From JALYXV01 sp963791545 (lineage in GTDB: Bacteria > Actinomycetota > Acidimicrobiia > Acidimicrobiales > Palsa-688), in assembly GCA_963791545.1 (NCBI GenBank), contig CAWBSR010000017.1, positions 434,001 to 498,000 of the forward strand: a stretch of DNA of 64,000 nt. Direction: 5' to 3'. Positions 33,286 to 41,167 of the stretch are shown here, piece after piece; position 1 is the stretch's first letter; every line of letters begins with the position of its first letter. The translations under genes were made by a program, and so were the position numbers. A model generated the notes under the pieces. The model worked only from the letters and a program-made list of their open reading frames with translations. It ran no database searches and was not told the origin of the DNA.

Positions 33286-34382
33286 CCTCACCTCGCCAGG
33301 AGCGGCTGGACCGGGTGCGCGCCGCCATGGGGGTGGCGGGCGTCGACTGCCTGCTCCTCTCGCTCGGCGCCGATCTGCCCTGGCTGACCGGGTACACGGC
33401 CATGCCGCTGGAACGCCTGACCATGCTCGTCCTGCCCGCCGACGGCGACGCCACCTTGGTGGTCGCCCGGCTGGAGGCGCCCCGCGTCCCCGAGGACAAG
33501 GACGTCTTCGCGGTGATGCCCTGGGACGAGACGGAGGACCCGGTTGTCGTCGTGACCCGCCTGATCGGCGCCCGCCGGCGACTGGCCATCTCCGACCGGG
33601 CGTGGGCCACCTTCCTCCTGCAACTGCAGGACCAACTGCCCGACGCCGCCTGGACCAAGGCGTCCGAGGTCACCGCGCCGCTGCGCGCCGTCAAGGACCC
33701 GAGCGAGGTGGCCGCCCTGGCCGCGGCGTCATCGGCCGCCGACCGGGTCGCGACCGCCCTGGTCCGGGGCGAGATCCCCCTGGTGGGGCGCACCGAAGCC
33801 GCGGTCTCCGAGGAGATCGGCCGGCGCCTGGTGGCGGAAGGCCACCAGCGGGTCAACTTCGCCATCGTCGCCAGCGGGCCCAACTCGGCCAGTCCCCACC
33901 ACGACGCCGGGCGGCGGGTCATCGGGCCCGGGGAGGCGGTGGTCTGCGACTTCGGGGGGACCATGGACGGATACTGCTCCGACATCACCCGCACCGTGTT
34001 CACCGGCGACCCGCCCGGGGAGTTCCTGGCCCTGTACTCGGTGCTCCAACGGGCCCAGGCGTCGGCCGTCGCCGCGGCGGCGGTCGGGACCCCCTGCGAA
34101 CAGGTCGACCGGACCGCACGCGACATCATCGCCGAGGCCGGCTACGGGCCCTACTTCATCCACCGCACCGGCCACGGCATCGGCCTCGAGGAGCATGAGG
34201 ATCCGTACATCGTGGGGGGCAATCAGGAGCCCCTCGTTTCCGGCCACGCCTTCTCCGTCGAGCCGGGTATCTATCTGCCGGGCCGCTACGGCGCCCGCAT
34301 CGAAGACATCGTCGTCGCCTCCGTTGACGGCCCCCGGGCCCTCAACGACGTCGACCACGGCCTGGCGCGGGTGGCGGGGTAG
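33282..34382 (+). CDS. Xaa-Pro aminopeptidase / prolidase (M24 family)
   Basis: 366 residues: creatinase-like N-terminal domain (about 1-125) and a pita-bread catalytic domain with the five metal ligands in place: D and D in VVCDFGGTMDGYCSDITRTV, H in HRTGHGIGLEEHEDP, E in FSVEPGIYLPG and E in ARIEDIVV. It removes N-terminal residues before proline or splits X-Pro dipeptides in the cytoplasm. The GTG overlaps the lipBA stop (GTGA). An internal -10-like TAGGGT (33269-33274) might also give a separate transcript. Confidence 0.92.
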   Translation: MTSPRQERLDRVRAAMGVAGVDCLLLSLGADLPWLTGYTAMPLERLTMLVLPADGDATLVVARLEAPRVPEDKDVFAVMPWDETEDPVVVVTRLIGARRRLAISDRAWATFLLQLQDQLPDAAWTKASEVTAPLRAVKDPSEVAALAAASSAADRVATALVRGEIPLVGRTEAAVSEEIGRRLVAEGHQRVNFAIVASGPNSASPHHDAGRRVIGPGEAVVCDFGGTMDGYCSDITRTVFTGDPPGEFLALYSVLQRAQASAVAAAAVGTPCEQVDRTARDIIAEAGYGPYFIHRTGHGIGLEEHEDPYIVGGNQEPLVSGHAFSVEPGIYLPGRYGARIEDIVVASVDGPRALNDVDHGLARVAG

Positions 34383-34384
34383 GC

Positions 34385-35110
34385 GTGGATCTGGGCGTGG
34401 CGGGCAAGGTCGCGCTGGTTACGGCGGCGTCCAAGGGACTGGGCAAGGCCAGCGCCATAGCCCTGGCGGCGGAAGGGGCGAAGGTCGTCATCTGCGCGAG
34501 GGGCGAGGAAGCGCTGCGCGTCGCCGAGGCCGAGATCCGGGGGGCGGGCGGCGAGGTCCACGCCATGGTGGCCGACGTGACCCAGCCCGACACCCCCGCC
34601 CACCTGGTGGCGGAAACAGTGGCTCATTACGGGAGCCTCGACATCCTGGTCGGCAATGCCGGTGGACCCCCACCGGGCCGAGCCCTGGAGGTAACCGACG
34701 ATCAGATAGCCGCGGCACTCAACAACAACCTGACCACGTCGATCCGCCTGGTCCGCGAGTCGGTGCCGCACATGCGCCAGTCGGGCTGGGGAAGGATCTG
34801 CCTGATCACCTCCTACTCGATCAAGCAGCCCATGGTTGGCCTGTCCTTGAGCAACCTGGCCCGATCCGCGCTCTGGGCTTGGGCGAAGACCGCCGCCCAG
34901 GACCTCTTTCCCGTCGGTATAACGCTGAACCTCGCCTGCCCCGGGCCCCATTCGACCGATCGTATGAAGGAGTTGGGCGGAGACACCGGGAATATGGGGG
35001 ACCCGGCCGACTTCGGTCGGATAGTCGCCTTCCTGTGCTCGGACTGCTGTGGGTATCTGTCGAGCGTCGCCGTGAACGTCGACGGCGCCGCGGTGATCGG
35101 CCTTCTTTAG
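34385..35110 (+). CDS. SDR family protein with altered catalytic residues
   Basis: 241 residues; TAASKGLGKASAIALAAEGA and VGNAGGPPPG give a clear SDR Rossmann fold. At the active site the usual Tyr-x-x-x-Lys is replaced: counting from the serine in ITSYS, the tyrosine position is Ser and the lysine position is Arg (LSLSNLARSALWAWAK). This matches a known 3-oxoacyl-reductase-like SDR subgroup with LSNxxR in this place; its reaction is uncertain. GTG start, 2 bases after the aminopeptidase stop; last gene of the lpd operon. Confidence 0.85.
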   Translation: MDLGVAGKVALVTAASKGLGKASAIALAAEGAKVVICARGEEALRVAEAEIRGAGGEVHAMVADVTQPDTPAHLVAETVAHYGSLDILVGNAGGPPPGRALEVTDDQIAAALNNNLTTSIRLVRESVPHMRQSGWGRICLITSYSIKQPMVGLSLSNLARSALWAWAKTAAQDLFPVGITLNLACPGPHSTDRMKELGGDTGNMGDPADFGRIVAFLCSDCCGYLSSVAVNVDGAAVIGLL

Positions 35111-35192
35111 GTCCCGGGCGGAACCAGCCCCGGGCTGCCCTGGGCCTCGCACTGCCCGGTCCTCCTTTACGCCACCGTGTCGGCGGCTGTTC

Positions 35193-36980
35193 TCAGGCCT
35201 GGCGCCGACCGAGGACCTGGACCTCGAGGGGCTCGAGGGTGACCCGCACGGTGCGCAGCGGACCGAAGCCGACCGACCCCTCCACCTCCTGCACCCGCAC
35301 GGCACCCCTCTCGGTCACCGGCCCGGCGGGCGTCGAGGTCGCCTTGTTGCTGTAGAGGATGGCGGGGCCGGGACCGACCGCGTTGAGATGGGCGTCCACG
35401 ATGACCTCCAGCGAGACCGACGCGCTCCCGGGGTTGGCGATGACGGTGACCTCCTCGTCGTTCAGGATCCGGGAGAACGCCATCACCCCGCCGGGAAACG
35501 GTGAAACGGCGAAGTTGCTGCCGTCGCCGGAGATGGGCCGGAAGTAGAAGCGGCCGTAGCGAAGGGCGCGCCGGTCGCGCCGCAACGCCCCGATGGCCGC
35601 CAGTCCCCGGTAGAAGGGGCTCTGGGTGTCGAAGCCCGGCCCGCCCCACAGTGCCTCGCGCACCGCGGCGTCGCTGCCGCTGCCGTGCAGGCCCTGCTCG
35701 GTCCCGTAGTACAGGCAGGGGATCCCCGGGAGGCAGTACAGGCACGCCAGGCCCAAGGTGACCTGGTCGTCGAAACGGTGCTCGTCTCCGGGTTGGGCGT
35801 AGCGGATTCGCTCCTTCACGTCATGGTTGTCGAGAAAGGTCACGAAGTACCGGGTGGCATCGCCATGGGAGCTGAGCACGTCGCGCTCCACCACCTTGCG
35901 GCGCTGGTACATGTCGACCACGTCCTTGGGGGCGCCGAAGCCTTTGACGGCTGGCTTGAGGGCGTTGTACAGCGGATAGTCGAGGGCGGCATCGACGCCG
36001 ACGACCTGGGGGTCGTTGGCGTCGGTGGTGTTGCGGCCGATGAAGGCCGCGATATCGTTCTCGGCGTTGGCGTCGTAGACCTCACCGAAGGTGAAGAAGT
36101 TCTTCTTGCCGATGCTGAGGGCGTACTCCCGGATGGCGTTGCCGAACAGCCGGGGGAGGCCGCCCTTCAGGTAGCGCAGGGTGTCGATCCGGAAGCCGTC
36201 GACGTCGAAGCGGGCGATCACATACTGGTAGGCCCGGATCAGGAAGCTCTGCAGCACGACGTCCTCGGTGCGCATCTGCTTCAGGGTCTGGAAATCCCCG
36301 AAGGTATCGTCCCCCTGGGGGTCCGGGACGCCCTGGCGGCGGAAGAACCGGTCCTGCTGCAACTCGCTCGGCCACACCAGGCCATCGCGGGCTCGGGGTG
36401 GTGGTATGTCCTCGACCGGTCCCGGTGGGCCCGCCACGGCCCCGGTGCCGTCGCGCCAGAGAACCGCTTCCGGCTGGTTGTGCCAGGCGACCTGGGCCCC
36501 GCCGTCGGGGTAGGCGAACACGTCGCCGCTGTGGTTGAGCACGATGTCCAAGATCACGTAGATGCCCTCGGCGTGGGCGGCGTCAACCAGGGCCCGCAGC
36601 TCATCATCGGCATTGGCGGCCACGTCGGCGAAACGGGGCTCCGCTGCGAGGAAATCGTGGATGCCATAGCCGTGGTACTGGCCCTCTTGGTACTGGAGGT
36701 TCTTCAGCACCGGGCTCAGCCAGACCGCCCCGGCCCCCAGCTGCTTGATGTACCGAAGCTGGCGTTGTACGCCGGAGAACTTGCCGCCCTGGAAGGCGTA
36801 GAAGTTCGGGTCGTCGAATGGTTGATGCACCGGAGGCTGGGCCGGGTTGTTGAACCGGTCCACCATCAGGAAGTAGATGGTCTGGTCACGCCAGTCCTCC
36901 GGGGAGGCGAAGCCCCCGGCCGCCTTGGGACCGTCGAGGACGGCCTGGACGTCGGGACCGAACAGTGAGGTGGGCGTCAT
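35193..36980 (-). CDS. GH13 alpha-amylase-family glycosidase
   Basis: 595 residues. The (beta/alpha)8 barrel carries the four GH13 regions: DIVLNHSGD, FDVDGFRIDTLRY (nucleophile Asp), FGEVYD (acid/base Glu) and FLDNHDVKERIRY (Asp). A C-terminal beta domain covers about 495-595. There is no signal peptide, so it probably acts in the cytoplasm on glycogen, maltodextrin or trehalose-type glucans. A GGAG Shine-Dalgarno precedes the ATG. The 83 bases between it and the convergent SDR gene show no clear terminator. Confidence 0.92.
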   Translation of the reverse strand: MTPTSLFGPDVQAVLDGPKAAGGFASPEDWRDQTIYFLMVDRFNNPAQPPVHQPFDDPNFYAFQGGKFSGVQRQLRYIKQLGAGAVWLSPVLKNLQYQEGQYHGYGIHDFLAAEPRFADVAANADDELRALVDAAHAEGIYVILDIVLNHSGDVFAYPDGGAQVAWHNQPEAVLWRDGTGAVAGPPGPVEDIPPPRARDGLVWPSELQQDRFFRRQGVPDPQGDDTFGDFQTLKQMRTEDVVLQSFLIRAYQYVIARFDVDGFRIDTLRYLKGGLPRLFGNAIREYALSIGKKNFFTFGEVYDANAENDIAAFIGRNTTDANDPQVVGVDAALDYPLYNALKPAVKGFGAPKDVVDMYQRRKVVERDVLSSHGDATRYFVTFLDNHDVKERIRYAQPGDEHRFDDQVTLGLACLYCLPGIPCLYYGTEQGLHGSGSDAAVREALWGGPGFDTQSPFYRGLAAIGALRRDRRALRYGRFYFRPISGDGSNFAVSPFPGGVMAFSRILNDEEVTVIANPGSASVSLEVIVDAHLNAVGPGPAILYSNKATSTPAGPVTERGAVRVQEVEGSVGFGPLRTVRVTLEPLEVQVLGRRQA

Positions 36981-37105
36981 GGTTTCTCCGGGTGAGGCGA
37001 GGGGGGACGCGAACTGCCGCCCTCCTGACTATCAGAGCCGCCGGGGGTTCCTTGGATACCGGCTGATTCGCCTATTGGTCACCGGTTTGGTTTGGTGGAA
37101 AGGTC

Positions 37106-37960
37106 ATGATCCGCCTGGATGCCGCCACCGTCCTGCTGCAATGGGCGGCCGGCGGCTTGTTCTTCGCTTGGGTGACCACCCGGCGGCGCCAGGTCGGGAT
37201 CGGCTACGGCTGGTTGCTCCGCGGCATCTTCCTTGTCATGGCCCTTGGTGCCGCGGCGGCCGGTCGCGCCGTGCATCCCAACGGCTGGCGCGACGCCTGC
37301 TCGGTCGGGGTGGCGGGGGCGGCGTCGGTGGCGCTCGCCGTCTCCATCGTCCGCCGCCATGGCGGGGTGTCGGGAGAGGTGCAGCGCGAGGAACGGCGCC
37401 GCGCCCGGGTGGCGGCGATGACCGGTAGCAACCGGGCCACCAAAGTGGTCGACGGCAGTCGGCCCGAGTACCCGCCCTGGCTGGACCTGGTGGCCCCCGG
37501 AATCGCCGTGGTGGGTCTGGTGATCGCCGCCGTGGCCGACGGGGGCCCCCACGGCCTGGCCATTGCCCGCACCCTGGTGGGCGCCGCCTTCCTCGGCTCG
37601 GTTACCGACGCCATGCTCCTCGGGCACTGGTATCTGGTCCAGCCGGGCCTCGGGCGGGGCCTGTTGAACGAGTTGGTGCTGCTGGTGGCGTGGATCTGGC
37701 CGCTCGAAGTGGCGGTCCTTTTGTGGCCCGCCGGGATGGTCCAGGTCCTGGACGGCCACATCGACGACAGCTACGGGGGCCTCCTGGGGTGGTTCTGGTT
37801 GGCCTGTGTCGTCACGACCATCGTGCTCCTGCTGGTGACGCGGGCCGCGCTCAAGGAGCGCTATTACTCCGCGGTCATGGCGGCCACCGGGCTGTTGTAC
37901 CTGGCTATCCTCACCGCCTTCGGGACCGACCTGGTCGCTCGCGCCGTCCTGGCCCGCTAG
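37106..37960 (+). CDS. polytopic membrane protein, unknown function
   Basis: 284 residues with about seven hydrophobic segments (for example VLLQWAAGGLFFAWV, LLRGIFLVMALGAAAAG, AGAASVALAVSIV, AVVGLVIAAVADG, LVLLVAWIWPLEVAVLLWP, FWLACVVTTIVLLLVT, GLLYLAILTAFG). A charged cytoplasmic loop (about 92-120) separates two halves. GHWYLVQPGLGR and LDGHIDDSYGGLLG are distinctive, but no named family is recognised. AAAGG before the ATG is a plausible ribosome binding site. Confidence 0.75.
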   Translation: MIRLDAATVLLQWAAGGLFFAWVTTRRRQVGIGYGWLLRGIFLVMALGAAAAGRAVHPNGWRDACSVGVAGAASVALAVSIVRRHGGVSGEVQREERRRARVAAMTGSNRATKVVDGSRPEYPPWLDLVAPGIAVVGLVIAAVADGGPHGLAIARTLVGAAFLGSVTDAMLLGHWYLVQPGLGRGLLNELVLLVAWIWPLEVAVLLWPAGMVQVLDGHIDDSYGGLLGWFWLACVVTTIVLLLVTRAALKERYYSAVMAATGLLYLAILTAFGTDLVARAVLAR

Positions 37961-37974
37961 ACCGCCCGGCCCTG

Positions 37975-39027
37975 CTAGAGACCCGAGGGGAAGGTGATGT
38001 TGGCCGGCGCCGGTGCCGGCGTGCCCACGTCGATCTGGATTTGGGAGTGGGTCGCCAGGGGGATAAGCCGGGGGTCGCCGGTATAGGGCTTGTTGTCGAC
38101 AAACACCGTCAGCTTCCCCTTGACCGGGCCGAGCTGGCCCGAGTTGAGCGGCTGGCCCCACACATCGAAGTATTGACCGAGGGTGTAGGTCGCTTGGGTC
38201 GGCGACTCGATGTGCATGATCCCGTCGGCGGCGTGGGCGTGCAACCAGTAGAAGCACGTCCCCCCGTTGACGAAGGTGCCGTTGGCGGTGTTGTACTGGA
38301 GGGGCGGCGCGATCCCGATGCCGTAGGGGACGACCCGGGGTTGGCCATTCACGAACAGGCTCAGGTGGGCGTGAATGTGGTACACCACCTGCTCGCTGGC
38401 CTCGCACTTGATCCCGTCGATCGTCTGCGGATAGCGGCTGGTCACCACCGGCGCCAGGATGGCCCCACCGGGAACGGGGACCTGCTCAGGTCCCGACAGG
38501 GCCGCGGTGACGGCCGGGGTGGGGTTGCTGCTGCCGTTGACGGCCAAGGCGAAGAAGATCACCAGGCTGGCGATCAGCGGCAGGGCCACGATCGCCACGA
38601 TCGTCTTACTGGTGATGTTCCGCTTCTTGCGTCGCGGCGGCGGGGGCGGGCGCCGGGCGGCGCTGCGCGGCGTCCCGGTGGGCGGCCGGTAGTTGGGCCC
38701 TGAGGGGTTGGTCTTGGGGCCGCCGGGGGTCGGGCTCTTGCTGGTCGAGGCCCTCGAGGCGTTCCCGCCGCCGCCCTTGGCACCGGCCGCCGTGGCGACC
38801 GCGTCGGCTCCCTCGGCGCCGCCTGTCCCGGCGCTCGGGGCGCCCGACGACGAGCGCGTCTTGGTCGGCGTCGGAGCGGGACTCTTGGCCGCGCTCTTGG
38901 GCGGAGCGGCATTCTTGCCCGTCGCGTCCTCAGCCGCGTCGGTACCCTCGGGGCCGTTCGGAGGGGGTGGTTTCTTGGCGGCTGGTCGCGGTGGTCGCTT
39001 GGTTGGCGCGCGCCGTTGGCTGGCCAT
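37975..39027 (-). CDS. single-pass membrane protein with His-rich extracellular domain
   Basis: 350 residues. The first 145 are a low-complexity Pro/Ala/Lys/Thr tail with a basic patch (RRPPPPPRRKKR), which should be cytoplasmic. One membrane span follows (IVAIVALPLIASLVIFFALA) and then an exterior domain of about 180 residues. That domain has VVYHIHAHLSLFVNGQ and CFYWLHAHAADGIMHIESP, clusters of histidines that look like a metal site, and ends with beta segments. I have seen the domain in soil bacteria as uncharacterised. Copper or zinc binding is only an inference. ATG preceded by AGGGAG. Confidence 0.7.
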   Translation of the reverse strand: MASQRRAPTKRPPRPAAKKPPPPNGPEGTDAAEDATGKNAAPPKSAAKSPAPTPTKTRSSSGAPSAGTGGAEGADAVATAAGAKGGGGNASRASTSKSPTPGGPKTNPSGPNYRPPTGTPRSAARRPPPPPRRKKRNITSKTIVAIVALPLIASLVIFFALAVNGSSNPTPAVTAALSGPEQVPVPGGAILAPVVTSRYPQTIDGIKCEASEQVVYHIHAHLSLFVNGQPRVVPYGIGIAPPLQYNTANGTFVNGGTCFYWLHAHAADGIMHIESPTQATYTLGQYFDVWGQPLNSGQLGPVKGKLTVFVDNKPYTGDPRLIPLATHSQIQIDVGTPAPAPANITFPSGL

Positions 39028-39221
39028 CGGTGATCTCCCTGGACTCGTTCCCGACGATCGTACCTGGGCCGCTGTCAGCGCCGCCTTCGCCCGCCCCGTC
39101 CCCGCCCTCGGCCCGGCTGCCTCAGCCGGTCGCCCAGCCGGTCGCAGTGGAGCGTGATCAGTGCATCTTGTAGTCTTTCGGCGGTCGCCCCTGCCGCCAA
39201 CTCCAGAGGTACTTCCCCGCT

Positions 39222-41057
39222 ATGCATTTCTGGACCAGTCCCTTGTTGTACGCCTCGATTGTCGCCCTGCTGGGCGCCACCGGTTTGGTCATCTACCTGA
39301 CCGCCCCCGGTCGCCTCAAGGCCAAGCAGCGTAAGAAGCAGGAGCGGGTAGGCCCGGTGGCACCCAGCTGGCCCGAACGGTCGGCGCCGCCGTTCACCCG
39401 GGCGGTACCCGACTACGACCGGACCCCGGCCGCCACGCTGCCGGCCGGGGCGCCGGGGGTCAAGGCGGGCAAAGCGCCCCGCTCCGACCCGCGACGGGAA
39501 CACTCCGGGGCCCCCGGCGCCGGGGGCTTGGCGCCGATCGGCCCGATCCCGGTCGCGGCCGAGCACGAGACGACCATGTTCACCGACCTGGCAGGGTTGG
39601 ACGAAGCCATTACCGAGCTCAGCGAGGTCCGCGAGTACCTTTCCGACCCGGAGCGCTTCCGCGCCGTGGGGGCCGAGCTGCCGCACGGGATCCTGCTGTA
39701 CGGGCCTCCCGGCTGCGGCAAGACGCTGCTGGCCCGGGCCCTGGCCGGCGAGGCCGGGGTGCCGTTCTACAGCGTTTCCGCGGCCAGCTTCGTGGAGCAG
39801 ATGGTCGGGTTGGGAGCGGCGCGGGTCCGGCAGCTGTTCGACGAAGCCCGGCGCACCGCTCCCTCGATCGTGTTCCTGGACGAGTTGGACGCCATCGGCC
39901 GCAGCCGGGACGACCGCTCCTCGGGGTCGCGGGAGTTCGACCACACGTTGAACCAGCTGCTGGTCGAGCTGGACGGCTTCGGCGGCTCGACCGGGGTGCT
40001 GCTCATCGGTGCCACCAACCGCCCCGAGCTGATCGACTCGGCCCTGATGCGGCCGGGCCGCTTCGACCGCCGGATCCAGGTGGAACGCCCCGACCGCAAG
40101 GGCCGGGAACAAATTCTGCGCCTCCACGCCAACAAGCGCCCCGTGTCCCCCCAGGTCAACTGGTCCGAGGTGGCGGCCGATACCTCGGGCCTCAACGGCG
40201 CCGAGCTGGCCAACATCGTCAACGAGGCGGCCTTGTTGGCGGCCCGCCAGCACTACGCCCGGGTGGAGCCCGAGAATGTCTGGGAGGCGGTGGCCCGGGT
40301 GGCCGCCGGTACCGGCAGCGAGCGCCTGATCCGCGACGACGAGCGCCATCTCCGGGCGACCCACGAGGCGGGCCACGCCCTGCTCACCCTGCTGCTGCGG
40401 GGCCAACGGCCCCCGTCGCGCGTCTCCATCGTGAGCCGCAAGGGCGCCTTCGAACGCTCGCCGTGGTCGTCACCCGACGACCGCGATGCCCAGACCAAAC
40501 GGGAGTTGATGGCCCAGCTGATCGTCCTGTTGGGCGGGCGGGCGGCCGAGATCCACACCTTCGGCGAGCCCAGCACCCGGGCCGAGGACGACCTGCAGCA
40601 TGCCGCCGCGCTGGCCCGGCGCATGGTCGAACAGTGGGCGATGACGGGGCGCTACGAACTGGCCAGCGGCCAGCGGGACAAGAAGATGCCCTATGTCGAG
40701 GGCAGCGCCGGTGGCAGCGAGGTCCGCACCCTCCTGGCGGGCGCCGAGCAGGCGGCCCGGACCATCCTGGCCGACAATGAGCCCAGCCTCCGCCTGATCG
40801 CCGACACCCTGGCCGAGCGGGAGACCTTGACCGCCTCGGAACTGGCCGACCTGCACCGCCACGGGGTGACGGGCGGCGGGATAACGGGCGGAATCACCGG
40901 CGGCATCACGGGCCCCGCCGTCGGGCCCCTCGCCCTGCCCCCCGCCATACCCCCCGCCGGGATCCATCGCCCCGGCGTCATCGACGTGCCCTTCGACAGC
41001 GCCGCCGAGCTGCGCCGGCGCCTGGACGCCATCTTCGACAACCCCGACTACCAGTAG
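39222..41057 (+). CDS. FtsH-like AAA+ zinc metalloprotease with one membrane span
   Basis: 611 residues. Walker A GPPGCGKT, Walker B IVFLDELDAI and the second region of homology NRPELIDSALMRPGRFDRR form the AAA module; HEAGH (zinc) and AEDDLQHAAALARRMV complete an M41 peptidase. Unlike classical FtsH, which has two spans around a 75-residue periplasmic domain, only one short span (LLYASIVALLGATGLVIYLT) opens the protein, followed by a Pro/Ala linker of about 90 residues. A GITGGITGGITGP repeat and a Pro-rich tail follow the protease. It probably degrades cytoplasmic or membrane proteins. Confidence 0.9.
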   Translation: MHFWTSPLLYASIVALLGATGLVIYLTAPGRLKAKQRKKQERVGPVAPSWPERSAPPFTRAVPDYDRTPAATLPAGAPGVKAGKAPRSDPRREHSGAPGAGGLAPIGPIPVAAEHETTMFTDLAGLDEAITELSEVREYLSDPERFRAVGAELPHGILLYGPPGCGKTLLARALAGEAGVPFYSVSAASFVEQMVGLGAARVRQLFDEARRTAPSIVFLDELDAIGRSRDDRSSGSREFDHTLNQLLVELDGFGGSTGVLLIGATNRPELIDSALMRPGRFDRRIQVERPDRKGREQILRLHANKRPVSPQVNWSEVAADTSGLNGAELANIVNEAALLAARQHYARVEPENVWEAVARVAAGTGSERLIRDDERHLRATHEAGHALLTLLLRGQRPPSRVSIVSRKGAFERSPWSSPDDRDAQTKRELMAQLIVLLGGRAAEIHTFGEPSTRAEDDLQHAAALARRMVEQWAMTGRYELASGQRDKKMPYVEGSAGGSEVRTLLAGAEQAARTILADNEPSLRLIADTLAERETLTASELADLHRHGVTGGGITGGITGGITGPAVGPLALPPAIPPAGIHRPGVIDVPFDSAAELRRRLDAIFDNPDYQ

Positions 41058-41167
41058 CGGCGGGCGCCCCGCGCCGACCGGGCGGAGCCCCGCCCCGAGT
41101 TGCCGCTCCCGACCGCCGGCTGATCCGCCCACTGGGGTCGCGTCGTCCCCGCCTGATGCCCGGCGGC

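Noticed and set aside
41080..41095. Terminator between the FtsH-like gene and metH
   Set aside because: GGGCGG/CCGCCC form only 6 pairs and no T tract follows; such GC palindromes occur by chance at this composition.
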